DNA of 64,000 bases from Tenericutes bacterium RIFOXYA12_FULL_35_10 (lineage in GTDB: Bacteria; Bacillota_I; Bacilli_A; Acholeplasmatales; Acholeplasmataceae), in the NCBI GenBank assembly GCA_001830045.1, contig MIDA01000105.1:1-64000 (forward strand), given 5' to 3'. The notes beneath the pieces were generated by a model. It searched no databases. It had not been told where the DNA came from and saw nothing but the letters and a program-made list of their open reading frames with translations. Position numbers and translations under genes: made by a program. Below, one piece after another: positions 41,954 through 50,836 of this stretch. The first letter of the stretch is position 1, and the number at the start of each line of letters is the position of its first letter.

Positions 41954-42307
41954 ATGACAAAAGATGAAGTTTTAACTCAACTGAATCAAAAAGAATTGAA
42001 ACCAAAGAAAGCTTATCAGATGCTTTATCCTAAAGTTAAAATTAGAAAACCAAGACGTGCATCTTTTGTAAAACTCTCGATCAGTGTTCCAGAATCAAGA
42101 GGTGTAACCATCTTCTTGAAGATTCTCTTTTTACTCCCAATCCCCATGTTTATCATCAAGTGGATTGCTAAGCGAAAAGCAGATCAAGTTGTGAGTGAGC
42201 AAATGAACTTAACGACTGGGGAACTGATTGATCTGATTTCAATTCGTGGTGTCAAGGTTGACATCAAGACAGCAACAAAAGAACGTATTTTAATTAAAAC
42301 AATCTAA
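41954..42307 (+). CDS. Conserved hypothetical protein with one hydrophobic segment
   Basis: 117-aa ORF with good RBS (AGGTGAG); first gene of the operon. Confidence 0.65.
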   Translation: MTKDEVLTQLNQKELKPKKAYQMLYPKVKIRKPRRASFVKLSISVPESRGVTIFLKILFLLPIPMFIIKWIAKRKADQVVSEQMNLTTGELIDLISIRGVKVDIKTATKERILIKTI

Positions 42308-42320
42308 GGAGGAATTACCC

Positions 42321-42743
42321 ATGGAAAAAAATCCCACCGTAAACCCAGTACTAACGACTTGCCCTGTATGTAAACACGAATTACGTGTTCAAAAATTACA
42401 TTGTGATCACTGTCACACAACGATTGATGGATCATTTACACTTTCTAAATTCAACTATTTAGAAACAGAAAAACTCTATTTCATTGAAATATTCATCAAA
42501 AATAGAGGAAACATCAAACAAATCGAAAAAGAACTAAACATCAGTTACCCTACTGTTAAGAAAATGCTTGATGAAGTAATTATTGGTTTAGGTTATTCAA
42601 TCACTGATGATGATGACATGTTCCAAAAGCAACCAGAAAAAGAAGAACCCGTTCAAAAGAATTTAAAAACGAATATTTTAGAAAGAATCGAAAAAGGTGA
42701 ATTAAGTGTTCAAGATGCACTTGATTTACTCAAAAAGAAATAA
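42321..42743 (+). CDS. DUF2089 family protein (zinc ribbon plus HTH-like)
   Basis: TCPVCKHELRVQKLHCDHCHTTIDGSFTLSKFNYL; RNRGNIKQIEKELNISYPTVKKML. Confidence 0.85.
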   Translation: MEKNPTVNPVLTTCPVCKHELRVQKLHCDHCHTTIDGSFTLSKFNYLETEKLYFIEIFIKNRGNIKQIEKELNISYPTVKKMLDEVIIGLGYSITDDDDMFQKQPEKEEPVQKNLKTNILERIEKGELSVQDALDLLKKK

Positions 42744-42756
42744 GAGGTGAATGACA

Positions 42757-43149
42757 ATGTCAAAAGATCAACTTAAAGAAGAAAGAATGAAGATTTTAGA
42801 TTTATTAGCCAAAGGGATTATTAAAGCTGATGAGGCAGAAAAATTATTAAATGCATTGGAAGGTATTCCTCAAGCTCCTGAAGTTCCAGGGATTCCTGTA
42901 TTTAAAGATAAGAAAGCTCCCTTTAGAATGCTTAAAATCTTTGTTGATTCTAAGGATGGAGATGTCATTAAAATTCAAATTCCTGTTGAATTTGCGAAAC
43001 TCTTAAAGACAGGCAAATTCAATGTTAATCTCCAAGATGCAGATATCGATATCGATTCACTCATTCAAATGATCAATGCAGGCGTTGCAGGTGAACTCGT
43101 GAATGTCGAGTCAGCAGATGGCGATGTTGTCAGAATCGTAGTAGAATAG
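42757..43149 (+). CDS. YvlB/SHOCT-like N-terminal motif protein
   Basis: ERMKILDLLAKGIIKADEAEKLLNALEG motif; 130 aa from ATG 42757. Confidence 0.7.
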   Translation: MSKDQLKEERMKILDLLAKGIIKADEAEKLLNALEGIPQAPEVPGIPVFKDKKAPFRMLKIFVDSKDGDVIKIQIPVEFAKLLKTGKFNVNLQDADIDIDSLIQMINAGVAGELVNVESADGDVVRIVVE

Positions 43150-43251
43150 TGTTGGAAGACATACTTCATGTTCGTTAACCAGGACGCACGAGTCTTTGCG
43201 TCCTTTGGTTATGTTTAGGCAAAACGGAATATGCCGGTAAGGAATTAAATT

Positions 43252-45024
43252 ATGCTACTTAGTAAACACTTTAGAAAGTATTACCTCAAATACGCACTCT
43301 ACTTTATCGTAGGGATTGCTGTATTGATTGCTGTAGACTGGCTACAGCTCGATATTCCAAAACTTGTTGGGGGGATTATCGATACCTTAAAACAGACTGA
43401 TCCAGATGTAGAGATGATTGAAAATTCGATTATTCAAATCGGAATTTTAGCAGCTTCAATAACTTTGGGTCGTTTTTTGTGGCGCTACACCATTTTTGGA
43501 GCGTCAAGACGTATAGAATACGAACTAAGAAATGTGATGTTCGGACATGCTACCAAACTTTCTCAAAGCTTCTATAGCCAAGAAAAAGTGGGTGGGTTAA
43601 TGACCTATTTCATTAACGACTTAGAAGCGATTCGTATGTCATTTGGTCCTGGTATTTTAATGCTGATTGATGGACTTATGTTAGGTGGTTTTGCACTTTA
43701 TCGAATGGCAGCATTAAACTTAAAGTTAACGATTTATGCCGCGATTCCGATGACTTTATTAACGGTTGCACTTGTTTTCATCAGAAAAACAATTACGAAG
43801 CGCTTTAAAGAACGTCAAGAATCCGTTGAAAAATTATCTGATTTTACCCAAGAGAATTTTTCAGGAATTACCGTTATTAAAGCATTTGTTCGTGAAATGA
43901 AAGAAGCAATGCTCTTTAGAACGAAGAATTTAGATTTATACGATAAGAACATTACGTTCATGAAATACATTATCGTGATTAACATCGCATTAGGGATCGC
44001 CTTAAACATGGTGATCTTAGTCATTATTATTTTAGGTTCTCTCTTAGTCATTAATCATGAAGATGCTGGTTTAACTGCAGGTCAGTTAACGGAATATTTA
44101 GGTTATTTCTTTACATTGATCTGGCCAACGATGGCTTTATCACAATTTATTAATATTCAAAGCCAAGCGAAAGCTTCTGCTGAACGTATAACGAAATTCT
44201 TAGATCATCCACTTGATGTTTCTGATGAACCTGATGCAGTTGAAATACCAAATTTAAGAGGTGCTTTAAAAGTAGAGCATTTAACATTTAAATACCCTGA
44301 CGGAGATGCACCGGTGTTACACGATGTCTCATTTGATATTAAAGCAGGTGAAATGGTTGGTATTTTAGGTCGCACAGGAAGTGGCAAATCAAGCTTGGTT
44401 GACCTATTCCTTCGTATTTATAACTTAGAACCGGGCATGATTTATTTAGATAGTCACGATATCATGAAGTTATCCATTAAATCAGTCAGACAAACGATAG
44501 GCTACGTTCCACAAGATAATTTCTTATTCTCGGATACGATTGTCAATAACATCGGATTTGCCATGGAAAATCCAAAAGAAGAAGATGTTGTTGAACCCGC
44601 GAAGTTATCGGATGTCTATGAGAATATTATGGAATTTAAAGAACAATTTAACACCATTTTAGGTGAACGTGGGGTCACTGTTTCGGGTGGTCAAAAACAA
44701 CGTATTTCTATTGCAAGAGCTTTGGCTAAAGATCCTGAAATCTTAATATTAGATGATTCTGTTTCAGCAGTTGATACAAAAACTGAAGAAGCGATTATTA
44801 AAAACTTACACCGTATTCGTAAAGGTAGAACAACTATTTTTATTGCGCACCGTATTTCAACGGTGAAGCGTATGGATAAAATCATTTTACTTGATCAAGG
44901 AAAAGTTGTTGGCATAGGTTCTCACAAGGAACTCATGAAGACATCACCACTTTATCAAGATATGGTGAAACGTCAAACGTTAGAAAATCTCGTTCAAGGA
45001 GGTGCAACTAGTGAAGGACTTTAA
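43252..45024 (+). CDS. ABC exporter half-transporter (degenerate Walker-B catalytic position)
   Basis: GRTGSGKSS, TVSGGQKQRIS, ILILDDSVSAVD. Confidence 0.92.
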   Translation: MLLSKHFRKYYLKYALYFIVGIAVLIAVDWLQLDIPKLVGGIIDTLKQTDPDVEMIENSIIQIGILAASITLGRFLWRYTIFGASRRIEYELRNVMFGHATKLSQSFYSQEKVGGLMTYFINDLEAIRMSFGPGILMLIDGLMLGGFALYRMAALNLKLTIYAAIPMTLLTVALVFIRKTITKRFKERQESVEKLSDFTQENFSGITVIKAFVREMKEAMLFRTKNLDLYDKNITFMKYIIVINIALGIALNMVILVIIILGSLLVINHEDAGLTAGQLTEYLGYFFTLIWPTMALSQFINIQSQAKASAERITKFLDHPLDVSDEPDAVEIPNLRGALKVEHLTFKYPDGDAPVLHDVSFDIKAGEMVGILGRTGSGKSSLVDLFLRIYNLEPGMIYLDSHDIMKLSIKSVRQTIGYVPQDNFLFSDTIVNNIGFAMENPKEEDVVEPAKLSDVYENIMEFKEQFNTILGERGVTVSGGQKQRISIARALAKDPEILILDDSVSAVDTKTEEAIIKNLHRIRKGRTTIFIAHRISTVKRMDKIILLDQGKVVGIGSHKELMKTSPLYQDMVKRQTLENLVQGGATSEGL

Positions 45025-46804
45025 AGATAACACTCGTGAACGTAGTGATAAAGAAGTGATTCGTCGTTTGTTAACGTACGGAAAGCCTTATAAACGTGAA
45101 TTTTTCTGGATTGTCGTCATGATGATTGTATCCTTAGGGATTCAGCTACTTCCACCACTTCTGATCGGTTTAACCGTTGATACGGTGGGTAATGATGCAC
45201 TCTCAAGACCTGAGAAAATTGAATTCATTATTTTCTTATCTATCTTTTTCATCATCGTTTTAGTTATTGGTAACGTTGTAGGATACTTACAAGGGATCAT
45301 GCTTCAAAAAGTAGGTCAAAAGACAGTTGTCTCACTTCGTGATGAAGTATTCAATCACATTGAACATCTCTCGATTGGACAGATCAACCAAGTTCCTGTT
45401 GGTAAATTAGTCACCAGAGTGATTAATGATACCAATACGATCAGTGAAATGTATACCAATGTTGCAGTTAACTTGATTCGAAATGTGCTTTATTTATTTG
45501 CTATATTGATTGTCATCTTTATCATTAACTGGAAGATTTCACTCTTTGTAGTGACGGTTGTACCACTTGTTTTCTTAGCAACCATGATTTTTAGAAAGTA
45601 TTCAAGAACATCTTATCGTAAGGTGAGACAAAACGTTTCTGAAGTGAATGCATTTCTATCTGAAAATTTATCAGGTATGAAGGTGACACAAATCTTTAAC
45701 CAAGAAGATAAAAAACGTTCTGAGTTTAAAAATCATAGCGTGAAATTAAGAAACAGCTACTTACAAGAAATTTTAGTCTTCGGTATATATCGTCCAGTCG
45801 TCTACCTCTTTTCAATGGTTGGACTGCTCTTGGTTTTATATATCGGTTATCAAGAAGTTTTAGCAGGCGTCATTACTGCAGGTATTCTCTATGCTTACTA
45901 TGCATACGTCGGTGATTTCTTTGAACCGATTCAGCAACTTGCTGAACAGTTTAATACACTTCAAAATGCATTTGCATCTGCTGAAAAAGTATTTGACGTC
46001 CTAGATACGAAACCAGAGATCACAGATGATCCAGAAGCTATGGATATGACATCGTTTTCAGGTCGAATCGAATTTAAGGATGTTTGGTTTTCTTACTTAC
46101 CCGATGAATGGGTTTTAAAAGGTGTATCATTTAGTGTCAATCCAGGTGATACCGTGGCCTTTGTAGGTGCAACCGGTTCAGGTAAAACAACGATCTTAGG
46201 ATTGATTGTCAGAAATTATGAAATCCAAAAAGGTCAAATTTTAATTGATGGTATCGATATTAAAAAGATTACAAGATCCTCCTTAAGACGTTTTATTGGT
46301 CAAATGCTACAAGATGTCTTCTTATTCTCTGGAACAATTTTAGAAAACATTACACTTCGTGATGAGTCGATTACGCAAGAAGAAGTGAAGAGTGCTTCTG
46401 AATATGTTGGAGCGAACACATTTATTGAAACATTACCAGATAGTTACAATCACGTCGTCTTAGAAAGAGGAAATAACTTCTCAGCAGGACAACGTCAGCT
46501 CATCAGTTTTGCAAGAGCGCTTGTTTATAAACCAAGTCTTATGATCTTAGATGAAGCAACCGCGAATATCGATAGTGAAACTGAAGGTTTGATTCAAGAG
46601 TCTTTAGAAAAGATGATGAATATCTCTACGATGCTCATCGTTGCCCATCGATTATCCACCATTCAGCATGCCGATAAAATCATCGTCATGCAAAAAGGTG
46701 AAATCAAAGAAAGTGGAAATCATCAGGAATTACTTAAACTTGGTGGTTTATACTATAACCTCTATCAATTACAGTATGAAGAGAAGGAAGCGAATCCAGC
46801 ATAG
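45011..46804 (+). CDS. ABC exporter half-transporter (canonical Glu, altered signature)
   Basis: GATGSGKTT, NFSAGQRQLIS, LMILDEATANID; GTG 45011 after AAGGAGG. Confidence 0.9.
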   Translation: MKDFKDNTRERSDKEVIRRLLTYGKPYKREFFWIVVMMIVSLGIQLLPPLLIGLTVDTVGNDALSRPEKIEFIIFLSIFFIIVLVIGNVVGYLQGIMLQKVGQKTVVSLRDEVFNHIEHLSIGQINQVPVGKLVTRVINDTNTISEMYTNVAVNLIRNVLYLFAILIVIFIINWKISLFVVTVVPLVFLATMIFRKYSRTSYRKVRQNVSEVNAFLSENLSGMKVTQIFNQEDKKRSEFKNHSVKLRNSYLQEILVFGIYRPVVYLFSMVGLLLVLYIGYQEVLAGVITAGILYAYYAYVGDFFEPIQQLAEQFNTLQNAFASAEKVFDVLDTKPEITDDPEAMDMTSFSGRIEFKDVWFSYLPDEWVLKGVSFSVNPGDTVAFVGATGSGKTTILGLIVRNYEIQKGQILIDGIDIKKITRSSLRRFIGQMLQDVFLFSGTILENITLRDESITQEEVKSASEYVGANTFIETLPDSYNHVVLERGNNFSAGQRQLISFARALVYKPSLMILDEATANIDSETEGLIQESLEKMMNISTMLIVAHRLSTIQHADKIIVMQKGEIKESGNHQELLKLGGLYYNLYQLQYEEKEANPA

Positions 46805-46822
46805 CTGGTCGCTTCTTTTTCT
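46787..46822 (+). terminator. Terminator overlapping the 3' end of the ABC gene
   Basis: GAAGCGA-at-CCAGC-ATA-GCTGG-TCGCTTC then TTTTT; stop codon lies in the hairpin. Confidence 0.8.
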
Positions 46823-46876
46823 TCGTGACTTTTAAGAGGTAAACAGTTACAATAGTACTGAAAGGACGTGATTTTT

Positions 46877-47875
46877 ATGTTTCAAGCAAATCCAGCACGT
46901 TACGACAAAATGATTTTTAGACGTGCGGGTAAAACGGGTTTAAAACTTCCTGTCTTATCCTTTGGCTTATGGCAAAACTTTGGTGCTGATAATGATTATG
47001 AGACCTGTAAAGCGATGATTTATCAAGCATTTAACAACGGTATTATTCATTTTGACTTAGCAAATAACTACGGACCTCCCGCAGGATTCGCAGAAAGTAT
47101 GTTTGGTCGTATTTTAGATGATGGTTTAAGAGCTTACCGTGATGAACTTATTATTTCTACAAAAGCGGGTTACTATATGTGGCCAGGTCCTTATGGTGAT
47201 TTTGGTTCAAGAAAGTATTTAATGGCATCTTTAGACCAATCTTTAAAAAGAATGGGTTTAGATTATGTTGATATTTTTTATCATCACCGTTTTGATGATG
47301 GTACAGACCTTTATGAAACGATGCTTGCCTTGAGGGATATCGTTTTACAAGGTAAAGCGATTTATGTAGGACTTTCAAATTATAACAGTGAACAACTTAA
47401 GAGAGCACATCACATCTTAGATGAACTTCATGTACCTTATGTGATTACTCAGCCTTCTTATAGCATGTTAAACCGCTGGATTGAAAGAGATGGATTACTT
47501 GATACACAAGATAAACTCGGTGTGGGAACGATTTGTTTTTCAGCGCTTGCACAAGGTAAGTTAACGAATAAATATATCACGGGTATTCCAGAAGATTCAA
47601 GAGCTAAAAAAGCGCATTCGATGTGGTTAAAAGAAAAAGATATTACACCTGCACTTCAATCTATGTTAAAAGAACTAGATGCTGTTGCTAAAAAAAGAGG
47701 TCAATCAATTGCACAGATGGCACTTGCATGGGTACTCAGAAATCCGAAGATGACATCAACATTAATCTCAACTTCAAAAATCGAACAATTAGATGAAAAC
47801 TTAAAAACATTAGACAATCTTTCATTTACTGAAGAAGAAATCAAAGAAATCGATCTAATCTTAAGTCATTTCTAG
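46877..47875 (+). CDS. Aldo/keto reductase
   Basis: FRRAGKTGLKLPVLSFGLWQNFG, FDLANNYGPPAG, RMGLDYVDIFYHHR; likely ATG at 46877. Confidence 0.92.
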   Translation: MFQANPARYDKMIFRRAGKTGLKLPVLSFGLWQNFGADNDYETCKAMIYQAFNNGIIHFDLANNYGPPAGFAESMFGRILDDGLRAYRDELIISTKAGYYMWPGPYGDFGSRKYLMASLDQSLKRMGLDYVDIFYHHRFDDGTDLYETMLALRDIVLQGKAIYVGLSNYNSEQLKRAHHILDELHVPYVITQPSYSMLNRWIERDGLLDTQDKLGVGTICFSALAQGKLTNKYITGIPEDSRAKKAHSMWLKEKDITPALQSMLKELDAVAKKRGQSIAQMALAWVLRNPKMTSTLISTSKIEQLDENLKTLDNLSFTEEEIKEIDLILSHF

Positions 47876-47898
47876 TCCAACACATGTTGGACTTTTTC
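47874..47898 (+). terminator. Terminator after aldo/keto reductase
   Basis: AGTCCAAC-acat-GTTGGACT TTTT. Confidence 0.8.
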
Positions 47899-47906
47899 TT
47901 TATCTA

Positions 47907-47935
47907 TTGACGTATATAAAAAAGCATGCTATACT
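47907..47935 (+). promoter_or_regulatory. Promoter of the ZIP transporter
   Basis: TTGACG, 17-nt spacer, TATACT. Confidence 0.7.
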
Positions 47936-47945
47936 TAAACCGAAA

Positions 47946-47961
47946 TTAAGGCATGCCTTAA
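47946..47961. promoter_or_regulatory. Perfect 16-bp palindrome; candidate DtxR-family operator
   Basis: TTAAGGCATGCCTTAA starts 10 nt after the -10 hexamer. Confidence 0.6.
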
Positions 47962-47977
47962 AAAAGGAGTAGATTCT

Positions 47978-48802
47978 ATGCTGACATGGTTTATGGGATT
48001 AGAGGTTTGGGTACAGGCATTGATCGGAACATTATTTACATGGGGACTTACCGCACTCGGTGCTTCGCTTGTATTTTTGTTTAAAAATATTGAACGTAAC
48101 GTATTTAATTTAATGTTAGGATTTGCATCTGGTGTGATGATAGCAGCAAGCTTTTGGAGTTTACTAGCTCCAGCCATTGATATGGCCAATGAACAAGGTG
48201 CTATCTCATGGTTTGTCGTTGCAGTTGGTTTTGCATTAGGTGGTATTTTCTTATACCTAGCAGATAAAATTGTACCTCACATGCATTTTGGATTTAATCA
48301 TGATCGTGAAGGATTACCCACAAAGTTAAAAAGAAATATATTACTTGTTTTTTCAATTACACTGCATAACATTCCAGAAGGTTTAGCAGTTGGTGTTGCT
48401 TTTGGTGCCATTCAATACATGTCTGGTGATTTAACTGCAGCAACCCTTTCTGCGATTGGACTTGCGATTGGGATTGGGATTCAAAACTTCCCTGAAGGTG
48501 CTGCAGTATCCATTCCTTTAAGACAAGAAGGGGTATCACGTACAAAAGCTTTTATTTATGGCCAAGCATCAGGCTTAGTAGAACCTGTTTCAGCCATTTT
48601 AGGAGCTATCTTAGTGACCTATGTTTCAGTCATTTTGCCTTACGCACTCGCATTTGCTGCAGGTGCGATGATTTATGTCGTTGTTGAAGAGTTGATTCCT
48701 GAAGCACAGCAAAAACAGACACCCAAAGGTGCGCATTACGCCACGTTTGGTGTTATGGTTGGTTTTATTGTAATGATGATCTTAGATGTTGCCTTAGGCT
48801 AA
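47978..48802 (+). CDS. ZIP family metal transporter
   Basis: HNIPEGLAVGVAFG and QNFPEGAAVSIPLR motifs. Confidence 0.93.
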   Translation: MLTWFMGLEVWVQALIGTLFTWGLTALGASLVFLFKNIERNVFNLMLGFASGVMIAASFWSLLAPAIDMANEQGAISWFVVAVGFALGGIFLYLADKIVPHMHFGFNHDREGLPTKLKRNILLVFSITLHNIPEGLAVGVAFGAIQYMSGDLTAATLSAIGLAIGIGIQNFPEGAAVSIPLRQEGVSRTKAFIYGQASGLVEPVSAILGAILVTYVSVILPYALAFAAGAMIYVVVEELIPEAQQKQTPKGAHYATFGVMVGFIVMMILDVALG

Positions 48803-48818
48803 TAAGAGGAGATTAAGG

Positions 48819-49472
48819 ATGAATAGAGCGGAAGAGGATTATATAAAAACGATCTACGAATTAACAATTGAAAAAAAACAAGAGATGATTAAGTCGAATG
48901 AGATTGCTGATCGTTTTGGGTTTACCGACCAAAGTGTGAACGAAATGATCAAAAAATTAGAGAAAAAACATCTCGTTTCATTTGTTCCTTATAAAGGGAT
49001 TTCTTTAACCAAGAAGGGAAAAGATGTTGCGATTCGTATGATTCGTGCTCACCGGATTTGGGAAGTATTTTTAACAGAAAAATTAGGTTTTTCATGGGAA
49101 AATGTGCATGAAGATGCTGAGATGTTAGAACATGCAACAAGTTCTGAAGTACTCGAGAAACTCTATCATTTTTTAGGTGAGCCTAAATATTGTCAACATG
49201 GTAACCCAATCCCCAATATCAAAGGTAAAATGGAAGATGCAATTTCTTTATCACTTGACCATTTAGAAGTAGGTCAAACATTCGAATTATTAAGAGTGAT
49301 TGATCATAAAGATTTACTGATCTATCTCAACACACAACATATAAAACTTCATGACCAATTTAAAATTATTGAAAAAGATGCGTTTAATGGATTGATGAAG
49401 GTTTTATGTCAAGGTGTTGAAAAAACGATCACCATCAAAACAGCTAAAATGTTATTTGGTAAATTGATTTAA
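48819..49472 (+). CDS. DtxR/MntR family metal-dependent regulator
   Basis: EEDYIKTIYEL, HTH SNEIADRFGFTDQSVNEMIKKLEKKHLV, RMIRAHRIWEVFL, FeoA-like tail. Confidence 0.9.
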   Translation: MNRAEEDYIKTIYELTIEKKQEMIKSNEIADRFGFTDQSVNEMIKKLEKKHLVSFVPYKGISLTKKGKDVAIRMIRAHRIWEVFLTEKLGFSWENVHEDAEMLEHATSSEVLEKLYHFLGEPKYCQHGNPIPNIKGKMEDAISLSLDHLEVGQTFELLRVIDHKDLLIYLNTQHIKLHDQFKIIEKDAFNGLMKVLCQGVEKTITIKTAKMLFGKLI

Positions 49473-49513
49473 GTATAAAATGATTGAATGAAATTTTGAA
49501 AGGGGGCTAAGAC

Positions 49514-50836
49514 ATGCTAAAAGAATTTTTACAAGGGCAGGATATAAAGATATTAAAAGAATTTTTAGATGATATCCATGCACATGACTTAGCAGATATG
49601 TTTTTAGAACTAACTCAAGAAGAAAAAGATAAAGTCTATCAACTCTTGTCCAGTGAGAAACTTGCTGAGCTAGTTTCTTATCTTGAAGTTGAAGAAGCAG
49701 CAGAAGTCTTATCTGATTTTGATGTTGAAAAGCAGGTTGAACTGGTCGAAATGATGGAACCAGATGATGCTGCTGATATCATTTTGGAGTTAGATGAAGA
49801 TGAACAAGAAGAACTTCTAGAAAACTTAGATGAAGATTCTGAAATTAAAGAATTAATTCAATACGATGATGATGAGACAGGTTCTGCGATGACGAACCTT
49901 TTTGTTGCTGTTTTACCAGATATGGATGTTAAGCAAGCAACAAAAAAAGTCATCAAAGAAGCAGATGAAGTTGAATCAATTAATACCATCTTCGTTGCTG
50001 ATGAACAAAATCATTATGTTGGTGCAGTTGAGTTAAAGTCTTTGTTAAAGGCTAAAACACCACTAGAAATCAAAGAATTAATCGTTGATTATCCCGTATC
50101 CTATGCGAAAGATTCCATTACAAAAACGGTTCAAGCCATTCGGAATTATGGGATTTACGAAATGCCAGTTTTAAATGAAAAAAACGAGTTGCTCGGAATG
50201 ATTACGTTAGATGATGCACTTGATATTTATCAAGAAGAAGCTCAAGAAGACTATGAACGTTTATCTGCACTACCTGATACTGAAGAGCATAAAAACGCAT
50301 TTTTAACTGCGCTTCATCGTCTACCATGGTTACTTTCACTACTTATCATTTCATTTCCAATCGCACTTGTTACAAGACAATTTGAACATGTACTTGCCAC
50401 AGTTGCTATTCTTGTTGTTTTCCAACCACTTATTTTAGACTCTGCGGGGAATGTTGCAACGCAAACACTTGCTGTTACACTTCGTATGTTATCTTCTGAA
50501 GAAAAAGGTATGGGAGTCAATGCATGGAGAGAAATATTAACCGGTGTGATTAATGGTCTCGTGATTGGTGCAATAGCCTTCATTATGACGTTCATTTTTG
50601 CAAAAGTGAACCCATCACTGACGACAGATCCCATTTTAATTAGCTTTGTTGTAGGACTATCTTTATGGTTAACTGTCATCATGGCACCCGTTGTTGCGCT
50701 ACTCATACCGGTGACACTTAATCTCCTAAAAATTGACCCTGCTGTCGCATCAGGTCCTTTTATTACGACATTAATCGACGTTGCTGCTTTATTTATCTAT
50801 TTCGGTTTAGCAACCTTTATGTTAGGGGGGATATAA
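49514..50836 (+). CDS. mgtE: Magnesium transporter MgtE (copy 1)
   Basis: MgtE N domain, CBS pair, DSAGNVATQTLAVTLR, TMs. Confidence 0.92.
   Translation: MLKEFLQGQDIKILKEFLDDIHAHDLADMFLELTQEEKDKVYQLLSSEKLAELVSYLEVEEAAEVLSDFDVEKQVELVEMMEPDDAADIILELDEDEQEELLENLDEDSEIKELIQYDDDETGSAMTNLFVAVLPDMDVKQATKKVIKEADEVESINTIFVADEQNHYVGAVELKSLLKAKTPLEIKELIVDYPVSYAKDSITKTVQAIRNYGIYEMPVLNEKNELLGMITLDDALDIYQEEAQEDYERLSALPDTEEHKNAFLTALHRLPWLLSLLIISFPIALVTRQFEHVLATVAILVVFQPLILDSAGNVATQTLAVTLRMLSSEEKGMGVNAWREILTGVINGLVIGAIAFIMTFIFAKVNPSLTTDPILISFVVGLSLWLTVIMAPVVALLIPVTLNLLKIDPAVASGPFITTLIDVAALFIYFGLATFMLGGI

Noticed and set aside
49473-49513. Mg-responsive M-box riboswitch upstream of mgtE
   Set aside because: Only ~40 nt separate mgtE from the DtxR-type gene, too short for an M-box.
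50314-50706. Minus-strand ORF of 130 aa within mgtE
   Set aside because: Antisense of a clear MgtE coding region.
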